Assembly (NCBI RefSeq): GCF_030463565.1
Contig: NC_134649.1
Span: 36,915,044 to 36,979,043 of the forward strand
Reading direction: 5' to 3'
DNA: 64,000 bases
Origin: Pelecanus crispus
Lineage: Eukaryota > Chordata > Aves > Pelecaniformes > Pelecanidae
The notes under the pieces: generated by a model
Told to the model about the DNA's origin: nothing
What the model saw: only the letters and a program-made list of their open reading frames with translations
The model's database searches: none
Part shown: positions 1 through 13,000 of the stretch, in pieces
How positions within the stretch are numbered: position 1 is the stretch's first letter
How the letters are laid out: each line of letters starts with the position of its first letter
Position numbers and translations under genes: made by a program

Positions 1-626
1 CCATCCATCACCTGTTTATTCACCAAGTCATTTAAAACCAAGCCTGAATCAAATTTTTCCATGACAGGCTCTGAGTAATGTAAAGGTGGAGGGAAGGGAA
101 TAAATTGTTTCTCAAACCAGTCTGGTTCCTGATCAATAAACTGATGCATATTGCAAATGGCAACATAAAGGGACCTCCCAGATTTGCTCCTGAAGTAATT
201 CCTTTTACTAATGTTAACAGGAAACACCTCTGAATCCTGTACACTAAGATCTCTGGAGTGTAAATGTGAATACAACTGAGGGAGATTGTCCATGAGTTTG
301 TATTTTGTACTAAGATCCAGAATACCAGGGATGTCTCCTTCACAGGAGTAATCAAAGTAGACTGCAATGAACTTGCAGAGGTCACTTGAATTCTGCTTTG
401 CTTGACGAAGCTTCTCTGCAACAGTCAACACAGCAAACAGAAAGAGTTCTCCTTTTCCTGCATCTTTGGTTACCCCTCTGTGTTTCCAGTTCTTCTTTTC
501 AACAAAGTACTTCATTCCCTTGGAACACACAATGATGATAAACTGGGACTCGTTTATTTTTTTAATAAGCCACTCTTTCTGACCTTCTTTACAAATTTTT
601 AGGTCTTCCCACAAATCTAGAGCCAC
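1..626 (-). CDS. IL17RD: IL17RD exon 12, SEFIR domain (partial, runs off the left edge)
   Basis: The acceptor CAG is at 629-627 and the reading frame starts in phase 0 with VALDLWEDL. The exon carries the second half of SEFIR, with [34 protein letters not shown] and [19 protein letters not shown], followed by the conserved [20 protein letters not shown] block and a juxta-SEFIR tail (about residues 391-598). No stop appears before position 1, so the exon continues outside the window. SEFIR mediates homotypic contacts with other SEFIR proteins such as ACT1 and IL-17RA. Confidence 0.96.
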   Translation of the reverse strand, partial: MALDLWEDLKICKEGQKEWLIKKINESQFIIIVCSKGMKYFVEKKNWKHRGVTKDAGKGELFLFAVLTVAEKLRQAKQNSSDLCKFIAVYFDYSCEGDIPGILDLSTKYKLMDNLPQLYSHLHSRDLSVQDSEVFPVNISKRNYFRSKSGRSLYVAICNMHQFIDQEPDWFEKQFIPFPPPLHYSEPVMEKFDSGLVLNDLVNKQVMD

Positions 627-986
627 CTGGAAAAGGAAAGAACATTCTGATTGATATTCATTATTAGATTATTAGATGTATTTGCTAATAAAATTCAAAC
701 TAGTTATCCTCAGTGAGTCAGCTTGTATTTATCTAACAATTGAGAATTAATCATGAGTTTAACTATAGCTTGTCCCTGATGCACATACAAGCTGTTTTAA
801 AAGAGAAATACATAATAATTAATATAGCATTGAGAGTGGACAAACTGAAATCACTGATACTATGTCAGTAGTTGTTCACCAAAATAAACAAGGCCTCACT
901 TTCATCCTAAACTTTGCTTGCGGGCTGAATATTTCACTGGGCTAAGGAAGTGGGTGACTTGTTAAGGTAAAAAGGAAAACCTTCCA

Positions 987-1031
<45 letters not shown>

Positions 1032-4000
1032 ACAACCAAAAAACCCCAAGAATGATAGTTACTATATGAACCCATTTTGCTGCTTATTTATTACTTAAAG
1101 AAAAACATAGCTAATTATACCTGTGTTACTTATAAATTTATGGAATCAACAAGTAACAGTGCAAAAGCCAAATAGTTGAATGTAAACTGAGTTAATTCCT
1201 TAAAAAATAAAACCACTACAGATTTGGTACATAGCAATATTTCTTGGGAAATAAAAAGAACATAGAAAATGTGGCTGGATCAAGTAAATTATCTGATCAA
1301 ATCAGATATCATCAACCCACAATAAATAATGTATTGTGCCTGCCTCAAACAATTTAACTGCTGTATATTTGGGTCCTTAATGTGGCAAATGTAATGGCAA
1401 TCCATATTCATTTATCATCTTTTGCATACTAATGAAGTCTGATGCCAAGAATTTTCATATCTAGATACAAACATAATTAGTGCCCATAACATTGAGTCCT
1501 TTCAGTCAGGATGCAAAACAGCAGCAGCTTATCTCTGATAAGAAAGCTCTGAAAATTTTTATCATATGAGTTGTTTTATTTTGTACTTTGTCAAATTTTC
1601 TGAACATTCTACATGGTCTGAAATGCCTGTGTACGCCGAGATGAAGGACAATGCTTTACCTCATGAAAGAAAGAATGAGCAGTAGAATAACAGAAAAAAA
1701 TAGATGCAACAAACTTTCATAATAGACACACATGAAAACCATTTCTAAAGTCTTCTCTCAAGCATTTTTCCAGAGAACGAAGTATTTTACGTTATTTTGG
1801 TATTTATTGGTATTTTATGTTATTTATGGTATTTTTCTCACCCATAACAGAGTGGAAAACTTTGCCATGTCAGAAGACAGAGAGCAGGTGGATGCCTAGA
1901 ACACAAGGACTCATGAAAACTGTTACCGCAGAGTCAGCTACAGGAAGAAAGTGATCATGCCTGAAGTGGTCAGGCAGTTGGACTTGATGATCATCGTAGG
2001 TCCCTTCCAACTGAACTATTCTATTCTATGCATGGGGAAGAGAAGTCATTTTACAGCTGCTTGGAAGATACTCTGATAAAGGTACAATGCAGGTAGTTTT
2101 TCTTTTGTGTCTGTTTTTGTTTCTGTTCTTCAAAATACTGTCTGATCTCCTGTCTGTAAGAAAGGACTTTTAGTATGGTCAAGTTATTATTTTAAATGGC
2201 TATTAAATGCCACTGGTTTTGTCCTTCATGAGAAAATATTCCAATTCCATATGAAAAATATTTGTGCAACTGTTCCATTATGCATTGAGCATCACTTTTT
2301 ATATTAAACTCCACAGTTTTGATAACAACACATATTATTTCTGTATGTAGATGCTACCAGTATTTTGTTATACAAATCTTAAATGATGCCTGATACCCTG
2401 TGTTCCATGGTACATAGTTATAGCCGTAACAGCTCACCTCAACACTATTCCAAAGTAGTATGGTGTAGCAAGGCTAAAGTACATCTCTAAAAAGGGGATA
2501 CAAATAAGTTACTTATAAAACACCTGACCTGAACTATTTTAAGCATATGAATAAATTGTGAACATCCCCAAACATGCAAGGCATCCATTATGTTACTGTG
2601 TTTGGCCACTAGGGGACAGACTTGCTGTACCGCTGAAGAAACAGTTCCCATTCACACATTTAAAATCACGGTGGCAGAATTAAAATGCAGCAAAAATGGA
2701 CTAACAGTTGTCTTGCCTTCTTACAGTTGAAAAGCGAAAGACTGGCCACATATTGATTATAGTTGAGAAAGCAGTCTGAGATTCTAAGCCTAGTCATTCA
2801 AAGTAACAATTTGAGTGTCTTTCTCATAGTTTTAAATCAAGAACAAGAAAAAGACATGCTGATTTTACAGCATTAACGGAACGGAAGTAAAAAAAAAAAA
2901 AAAACCCCAAGAAAAATTAATACATAATGTCAACAATTAATCCTAATTACACAGATTTTTCTCTATGAGTAGGAGTTTTGATAGATTCAACTACTTTAAA
3001 ATTACAAAAATGAAATGTATTTTAGGAATACTGAAGTATATCAGGTAGACACTAATACCTCTTTGTGGCTGCTGACCATAAAGATGCAAGACCTACTAAA
3101 CAGAAAAAGCAGTTAAGATGAAACAAGCTGAACATGGCTGAATGAAAGTCCTGGAATCAATGCAGTACACATTTTCCATTATTCCATTTTTTTACGTGGG
3201 CTACGATCTGTTCCTTTCCCTAAGTAAAGAAAATTTATATAGCCAATATTTAGAAAAATAACAAAAGTTATCTCTGTGGAAAGGAGAGCCTGAAACACCC
3301 CATTTTCAAGCACATATTATGATGAGTTTTGGGGGTGCCATTTCAATTAAGGAAACTCTGCTTACAGAAGAAACGTTGAGTTTACCTCACAGCCACAAAA
3401 GTCCTGAAGAAAATAAGCAAAGCACTGGATGACATTAATGTGTTTCTGGCAATCTTTACTGGAATAGCAGATGAACACTTTTGGCCGGGGATGAAGTCTT
3501 TCCACATGCAGACCTGCAGCATATGCTGAAGATTCTGAGCTCTCCTCATCTAGATGGGAATATATGTTTTCTAAATTGGAAGAAAGAAACAGAGTTCACA
3601 CTATAAAGCTTGGGTTTGTTTTGTTTTTTTTAAAACTTTTGTAAGCTCATTACCAGTGCATACAGTCATGACTTTTTTCAAAAGATTTTTTTTTCCTTTC
3701 CAGCCTGAAAAAGAAAAGTTGCACATGCTCTATTTATCCAGTTTATGACTTGCTACATGTGGAACACACTTTGAAAGTGAAATGTGCAGTTAACTACTGT
3801 ACAACTCAGTAAACTCAAGAAAGGTTTACTTTATAAATAGAATGAGGTTGTTTCATGTCTATCCAGCTCCAATAGTCTTCACGTCTCTGTTTAAATATTA
3901 TAAATATTAAAGATGTATTATCATCAAGAGTTTCCTGTATAATAAAGTCTCTTGTTTAAAAAACCAAAAACATGACACAAGCCAGGTAAGAATATGAAAC

Positions 4001-7000
4001 TCCAGGAACACAGATCCCTTCAGATTATCATACAGTATCTCTCTGGGATATATATACACCCACACATATTTGGACATTAATTTGAATTAAGATATGATTA
4101 ATTTAAATCAAAATAGCTATTGGTGTTTCTTTCCTTGTATACATGCTTTTATGCTGGAACTTATCTGGTCTTGTCTGGTCTTATGCCAGAGTAATTCAAT
4201 CTAGTTCTACAGTTGATTAAGCTAATTTGGAATAAAACATGAGTATTTCAAAATACAAGTGTCCATCTAGGGATTTAATTTGGAACAATTCATCAGGAAT
4301 AACTATTCTGGAACAACTCTCTCTGTAGACAAATCCTTAGTGATTTGTCTGGGTTTTTTTTTGACCTGAGCTAGCTGTGAGCAAAGGGATAGACACGGAA
4401 GACCAGAAGGTAAAAGGATTTAACACAGATGGCATATAACACTTGCAGTATACCTCAATGCCAAAATTCAGATGGATAACACAGATACGTGAGGTTTGGG
4501 AAAGTAATCTCTTTTTCCGTATTCATGAAACTGCATGATTCCCTAGATTCTACAAAAAAAGCCACTGAGTTTTAACATCTCAATGTAACATGTGCGGCTT
4601 GCCAGCTCCCAGACTCAGAGAAGAGAGAAGTCAGCAAAGAGGGATGGAATCTAATTTAGAGAAACATCTGCAAGTAAGTCTTAGAAAGAGTAAATTTAGG
4701 AAGACAGCTTAGGATGAAGTATAAAGGCAACTTCCAGGAAAGTGAGCCAGTCTGGAATAATAGATATAGGTAGTATTCCAGACAGTGCTGAGAATTGTAT
4801 TGGTATCACACGGCTTTACTTTCCTTCTGGTTTAAAATAAATATGAGTTAGACATTCCTGAATGAAATGCGGGCATGTTTAAAATATATCAATTTACAGA
4901 TCTGTTTGTATTCTACGTGGTCATGCAGTACTTTCAACAAATAAAAAGAAACCCAAAACCAAAAATATTTTCCAACAGGTCTTTTGTTCTCTCCTTTCTA
5001 CAGTGAAGTCTTGATTAATGATACAATACTTTCCATGGTAACAAATTACCATCAAGCACTGATAAGAATTTGCTACAAGTTTCAACACACAAAAAAGCTG
5101 TGGGGAGGAAGGAGAGAGAGGTAGAAAAGAAAAGAAAGCTCTTCAGATAAAGGTATTTCTGGAATAAACTTACCAGTTAAGACTTTTGGTTGCAAAAGGG
5201 CATCTTTAAATGGAACTCTGTATTGAATAAACACTCTTACCTTGCTGTTTCTTGCGGCACATCACTGTGAAAAGCGTTGCAAATGCTGAAATGACAACTA
5301 AAGGGACTGTAATGGCAATAGCTCTTATCGGTCCAGCCCACGGAGAATGTACTTTGAAAAACAAAGCAGAATTAGCCACATGCAAATAAGCTATATTATA
5401 ATTATCTAATCAAAGGTTCACACTGGGAATGTAAAACTGCTGCAATACACTATTACCAGGTTATTCTCAAATATACAGTAGTACATCATGTTCTGCTCCT
5501 TGTTGAATAGGTTTTATGCTGATTGGCCCCATCGCCACAGCATTAGAGTGACCAACATAAGTAACAAGTGCCGTATGCCAACCCACACCTCCCCCGCCAT
5601 GAGAAGAACTACATGAAGTGTAGTTTTGATAAGATATGCAACAGTCATTTGGACTTGCCAGATTTTTGTTCCAGGGTGCTAAACTAGCCACTTAGAAAGA
5701 ACTGTCTTCCTGCACAGATTACCTTTACCAATGTGCATTAGGATTCAGTCCATTTTGCCCATTGCCTTCATCTGCAGCTATGTTTTGTGTCTGCAGTTAC
5801 ACAGTTAAATAGTTACCTTATTTAGCTTCTCAGTAACTGGTCTGATACATAGATGTGCTAAGCATTCACCTGACAGGTTTTCCAGACTGCTTAATTTCAT
5901 TTCAGGGCTGAAGTACACAGGCAGGTGATGTGTTTAGGCTGCTCTCACAGTTTCATTACATTATTTCCACACTACTGCATGCATCAGTTGCATGCAATTA
6001 AGACACAGGCTATGATTCTTCATACCCATATATACAACAAAAGTAACTTCCCCACAAAGACTTCCAATGATACACTGACCTAAACTGTACTAAATATAAA
6101 TGTACAGAGATGCAGATGTGTATGTACAAGTGTGCATGTAGTCTTGATTACGGCAGACACAGGTTAAATCAAGATTTATTTCCAACATAATTAGAACTAA
6201 ATTTAAATTAATAAGGTAAATACTATATACTGTTTAAAAAACAAAATTCATACCTGGTTTTAGTGCATAGTGCATTGTTTTCCTTGTTGTATTAGTGTCA
6301 TCAACCAGCTTTGAAAAGTAAAAGTTAAATTTTATTTTGTGAAATTTAGTTTTATTTATTTTCTGCAATATGTAAACAACTATAACAGCTTTCATGACCA
6401 AATGTGAAGAAACTTACTGTCCAAAACTTAAAATTGTGGAGCACCACAATCCAGTAATTAGTGAAATAATTTGTCTTTGTTGGTAGATAGTTTATGGTGT
6501 AACATTAACTTTCAGAGTTCAGATACTGTCATCATCAAGAGAAATACCCATCTTTAAGTATAGTAAAAATTGACCAAACTACAGAATTCCAATTTAAAAA
6601 AAAAAAAAAATTCAAAGTCCAAGAACTATGTAGGACCACAACTTTACTTTACTTGAAGGCACAGATGAAACTGCTATGCACTCAGGGAAGCAAAGCTATG
6701 GAAAGAACAATCTGTTCAAAAACTTTTACTTGCCCAAGGTAATTCAGTAGGGATGCCTGAAGCCAAATTTTACCAAAAAGTGACCTGAAATACTTTCATT
6801 TCAGTTAATTCCTCCATTAACATACTCATTTAGCTGTTGTACAAATGATTATTCATAAATATTACCTCAATTATATAATCCCCTGGAGATACATTCTGAA
6901 GAACACAACTTGTAGTATCTGTGTTTTGCTCCTGCATCAAAGAAAGAGAATACTTGGCAAGCCATTCACATACTTTTAAAACCTAATTAAAAAAAAAATA

Positions 7001-10000
7001 CATTCGCATTGATTTAGAAATATTACAGCACCCTCCTGTATTAAGACACCTTAAACCAGCAAAACTAAGTTTCTCCATTCAAATATGCAAGGACTACAAT
7101 CCTCTGCCTGCAGAACTAAAGTATGATTAATTATCAAAAAAAAAAAACAAAAACCAAAAACGTTTGAAGTTTGGTCTAATACATAAACTCTACATTATGC
7201 CCTGAAGCTCCCCAGCTTTCAGAGACTTAGGATAAAAGGATGACCAGTGAGAACAAACTTGCCATTGAATACTAACCAAAGTTAAGGAAAATAATACAGC
7301 AAACTGCAGCTCCCGTAATAAGACCTAGGCACACAGCTGTACAAAATCACCAAGAGCCTAATTCCATGCACATACTAAAATGAGAGCTATCTTGTGATAC
7401 CATCTCAGATGGGTAATCTATAAAGTGCTCAAATTTGGTGCAAAGCTGAAATAAAAAAGTAGGAAATAATATGTATAATGAACATAACAAAACTGCAGTT
7501 TCAAGTACTAATTAGTTGTAGGGTCTGCAAGAGAGAGAACAGTCTCTTCCCATTTGCTTATACTATCCAGCTCCAACAGAGCCCTCAAGCCTGGTTTTGA
7601 CTGATGAGTGCTATCACAATACAATTATTATTTACATAAGTAGTACCAAATAATTAAAACTGATAGTATTCTACATTACATTAAGTTTTTTAAGTTTCTA
7701 TAAAACTTCAGAACATCTAATGTTAATAGATTTTGTGCTTTTAAGAGTTGCAAAACTCAGTGACGTACCTGTTTGCAGGTCTTTTGCTTAAAAGGCCCTT
7801 CATGCTTAAGTTTGTAGTGAAGAAAATAATACCTAAACCCAAAGTTGTGTGGTGCATGATCAAAGGACACTTGCATGTTAAAACCCTGCTGGGTAACGTT
7901 CAGATTCCTTGGTTTCCAGTCTGTCAGAGAAGATATTCATGAATTGGAAAAAAGTGACTCTTCAAGTACAGTAACTTTTTGTAAGATGAATATACAGAAA
8001 GTATTACATTTACTTACAAGGTTTGCAGACAAGGTTTTCTGGCTGTAGCAACAATTCACACGCTACAAATACACACAAAAATTATTAATGATACAGTATC
8101 AAAATGCTGTGCTATTTAAATAGAAAAAGAACGAGGGCAAAAGAAGGGAGTTCATCATTTTGAAGACAATACCCTCATTTCCTTCCCAATCTCTAATATG
8201 CCTGGAGTAAATATATTTTGCAAACTTAGCTGCTTTGTTATGATTTCAAGTCCCTTCTCACCTTTATATGAGAAACACAGGTTCATTAAGTTGAAAATAG
8301 CATTCCTTAGTGAGACAAAAGGGATAGCACCAGGCACAGCACGAGAGGAAGCTGAAACTAGCCTTAAATACATTTGCTCAGAGTAAATAAATCTGCTGAG
8401 CACGATTACAAAGACAAATGTTACTGCAGTCTGCATCAACAGACAGACTTGAAAATATTTTAAGAAAGTTTTATAGGGCAAAAAACCCTAAGCAGGACAA
8501 ATATCAACATTTGACCCCAAAGAGTACTTGCAGTTTCTCATCATACTATTTAAGCACTGAGGAGCTTATTCAAGTTTCTTCTCTCTAACTCCAATGAGAA
8601 TTGCTAAGTAATTTTGAGAAATTCAATTTGATTTGTTGCTACCTAATTTTATATGTACTCCTCGGTATCTCTCTCTAGATACCTGTTTTTGGAACTGTGA
8701 TCTCAAAACCAAAAACAACCTGAGCTTCTTCACAATGTCCAGAGAGGGGAAGGAGCAAACCATCTTCATAAGTCAAGTGTTCCTGAGGACCAGGGGAGTA
8801 ATTCTGCTATAGGCAAACCTGGGATAATCTCTACCTGAGACTTTTCTTCTGGATGTTGCCTAACACGTATTATCATACGCCACAGATTCACCTGTGACAT
8901 CCAAATTTTTTCCACTTAACACCTAGAACTTCCTTCAAAGACTATGTCAGTAACTGCCTTAACCCAGACTCATCTAAGACCATCATCTACTACTATTCTT
9001 TTGTTGGGAAAACTAAAAAGCTGGGGGGAACAGGACACGGATGACACCCATTGGTGAAGAGATAATAGGCAATACTTACGTCTAGTTCGGAAGAAAAATG
9101 GGTGATAATTACTTTCATTTTTAATGGAAGGAAAAGGAACAATCTTTACAAAGTAATCTGTTTCAAACTTCAGATTTACAAAGGGCTGGGATTCCATTCC
9201 CTACAAAAAGACAAGATTGCAACATATTTTAAAATCAAATATTATAACTGAAAGTATCTTTCAAAACAGGCCCACAGCTGTGCAAACATAAGCAGAAATG
9301 CACATTAAGAATCCTTTATCTACCCCTCCATTACACATTCACATGAGGAATCTCATATCAGAGAAATACAGAGTTGGATACAGACTATTACAGATGTGCA
9401 CCTGTACTCCAGAGTCACCCAAATAACAGTTTCGAGCTTCAGGAAAGCTTCTCTAGAAGGTGAATAGATCTGTCTCTAGATCAACAGCTATCATTAGTTT
9501 AAAGAACAATACTTTCAGGAAGCAACCTGCATCCCAGTAAAGAGCACATTGTGTATATATTTAGACAGAGATATATTTAGATTTATATGCAGCATATAAA
9601 CACTTTCAAGACTACTCACAAGCAACAGTGAAACTTTTCTTGAAACAAAGGACTTACTGTTCGTTTAAAACTGGGGCTGAGCTGCTTTGGATCTTTTAAA
9701 ACCATCTGCTGGCACTGTCTTCCCTCTGATTTTAACTCCTCAAGTATTACTCGAAATCCTTTCAGGTATTCAATCCCTGCAAACAGCAGAACATTTAAAT
9801 AGAAGACTAATATTTCAAAATGCGTAATGTGGTATTTTATGTAATTTGAATATATTTCATTTGTTTTTAAAAATAAAACTTACCATTCATATAAAATATG
9901 CTTGTTTTAATACCTGTTGTTGAATGTCAGTTCTTCCCATCTTTTCTATCTTGCCTATTCAGAATTCAATCTTTGGCAAAGACTGCAATTACTACATACT

Positions 10001-13000
10001 CGTGTAATGCTTAGAGCAGAGGGGCCCACACCACAGCTGAGGCTTCCGAATTATCAGTGCAATGTAAGTTATCATTATCTTCATCACCTTATAGTAACTT
10101 CACATTTCCATGATTAGCAATGAAATAGAACATTTTGCTAGCAAATTGTAGAAATACTACTTTATAACATCTTCCTATCATTTCTGAGACTATCAGATTA
10201 AAGTGATAGCGGTTGTTACAACTTCTTTAGTTCTACTATAGTATGGGATAACAGAAAACTTGACTTAAATGGAATGGAATTTATTCCAGTGAGTGAATTT
10301 TCCAGTTATTTATAACTGATGCCAGAACTACACCCATTTTTTTCAAGTTACTCTAACACAACTAACTCTCAGCACAGTGTCTTTAGATTTCTTTGCAATT
10401 TTGTTATCGTGGAATTACTTCATTAACTGACTAAACTGTGTCACAGTGATGCAAATGTCACAGGACAATGCCAGAGCGCTACCCTGTGATAGTTTTGCAG
10501 CCCAGGTACCAAAGTCACTGCATAGTTCTTCAAGACTAACTACCACCACTCCATCTAATTACGTATTTTCAGCAGCATTACATATGGCAGAATACGTATT
10601 TATCAGACACAGGCGCAGCCTTTGTAAGCTAAATGCTACATAAACCAAAATGGATTAACTTGAGTTTATGCTATGCTTGTCAAATTAAAAAAAAAAAAAA
10701 AAAAAAATCCCAAATGTATTATTTTCCATGGACCTCCTCTGTTTCACTAGTTTTCATGGTTTTGTGGGGTTTTTTAAAGGTAGAAGATAAAGACCATGAG
10801 TTGCCCAGTGTGTTCTTAATATTCCATGGAACAAAAGCTCTATTTGTGCTTACATGAAGATCATGAAAGAGGAAGTGTCCAGTCTCCACATTACCCGAGA
10901 TGTTTCAACGGCAGTTCTGTCCTCACACTTTCCAAAGGATTAACCTCTCATCATTACAAGAAAGAACACCAAGCTTTGTTTCCCATAGAGATTTGATTAA
11001 TCCAGTCTGCAGCTGAAGATTACCAAATGCTTTCAACTGCACAGTTTTGCAGAATTCAGTGTAATTTTCATATACACTTTTAAACCCCAGAAATTAATTT
11101 TTTAATCAACGAAATTATAAAAGCATGATTTAATACTGGGAGGCCACCAAAAAATGACAATTTTTCTTATCTAAAAATGTTTGATTTAATAAATGCAGGT
11201 CTAGGCTAAAAAAAGTGTATCAAGTTTAATAAATACACATTTGCATTATTAGCCAAATCTCATCATTTAGGATGCAATCTTACCACATAAATGGGAACTT
11301 CCAGCTCTTACTAAATCATAAGAAAAACCTTATTTAAAAGCTTTTTGAGGGAGTATGAACCATGAAATATCAAGTTCAGACTCTGCTGTATGAGAAAAAG
11401 AACAACAAAAAAAATTGTTTTAATTTTGAAAACTGTATTGTGCTTAACTCCTATAATTATTTCATCGATATGGAAAAGCACCTTTGCAGTTAAAATTCTT
11501 TAATCAAGTATTAAAAGCATTCAAGAAGGAAACTCCATCTCTTTCTTTTGCTAAACACTGTTGACAAAAAAAAAAAACCCAGTATATTTATAAAATATAC
11601 ATCTGTACTACTGTGCTAATATATTATGTACACAAACAAAATTTAAAAAGCATGAGATAAAGATTAAAAACTATTTTAAAAATATTTTTTATTTTATTAA
11701 TTATACCAAAAACTTTTTTGTTCCCACTAAAAATATTAATAATATTTTTGAAAGGGATCGAATATGCTTCACTACTTTTTTTTAAATCTTGGTTTAACAC
11801 TTTGTGATATGACAATTCAAAGGCCTGGTTCTAAGTTCAGTTTATTTCATTACTTGGTTTTAATGGCTGCCATAGCTGAAAAAATTACCTCACAAAGATA
11901 CGTGGATCCAAATGGAGGAAGTGCAACATCGGCTGCATTTACTAAATCATGATACTCATTTTTCACTTCCATCCTCTAATTACACAAAGGTTCTTCTTGA
12001 AATTTGGCTAGTAAATTTCTAACTACCCTGATGCCAGCTGTTCTTCCAAGCTAATCAGAATGTGTTGCATTTTTATATTTTTAACAAATGGGTTCAAAAC
12101 CCACTGAAATTCTGCATTCAGAAGATTTTTTAACAGGCTGTTTCCCGATTTCTTAAGTGTAAAAATATGAGAGAAGCTGGCATTGTTTTCAGCAACAAAA
12201 TCACATAACAAAGGAAACATTTCCAAACATCCATTTTCAAAAGGCTCTTTCCATAGCATGAGTTTCTTTTGAAAAGCAGTTACTTTCTCACTCATTGTTA
12301 AAAGGTCACCTTTACCTTGAAGGGACACATTAAGCATGGTTTTCTTTGGGTTTTGGGGCTTTTTAATATCTGCTAGGTAGCATACAACTGACAACCACTT
12401 GTCATCACAGAAAAGGTCAGCAAATTTGCAACACTTGCTTTTTAGTGAAAGAAGAATGCTTAACTTAAAGATTTGAGTTTGACAACTCTTAAGCACTTTG
12501 CCACAAGATAACTAGTGAACCTCTGCGTGGCACAAAAGATTTTCACAGTCACCCCCCATCTCATTACAAAGTACTGTAAAAATTCTACTATTTAAATGTC
12601 TTGTTTTTATAAAACTAACCACACTGATGACATCCTGTGCACTTCTAGCTCCAACTTCATTGCTGCAATAGTTTCCCTATGAATGATGCAATGACTGAAT
12701 TTCACATGTGGTACTATCTCTCTAACCTTACACCAGAATCCTTTTTTTTTTTTTTTTTTTTTATTCCAGTATTCCCCTGTATTTTTTCAGCCAGTTTTAC
12801 TGTGGCAGGAAGAACAAATGTTTCCCCAGTGGTATGTGGCTTTTTGTCTTTCACTATGAGTAAGAAATCTCAAAAGACATTTTGCAAAAAGAGACTTCTA
12901 AAGATTTATCATTAAGTTTAGTGAATTTTTGTACTTTACTGAGTACTGCATGGCTTCAAACATCACTGAAGAAATTGTAGAGGTTTGTCTTCATGTTCCA

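Larger units (their letters stand above)
627..3385 (-). other. IL17RD intron 11
   Basis: AT-rich intronic DNA. It holds a 38-nt A tract (992-1029), a short CR1 3' fragment (about 1968-2030) and a CTCF-like motif (2606-2619). I see no coding exon or RNA gene. Confidence 0.85.

Noticed and set aside
32..421. 129-codon minus-strand open frame
   Set aside because: It lies in a different frame of IL17RD exon 12. The real frame on the same strand encodes the SEFIR domain.
12742..12762. Poly-T run as the reverse-complement tail of a retrocopy
   Set aside because: It lies within the hAT transposase fossil, between blocks that are otherwise collinear, so it is an internal expansion and not a 3' tail.
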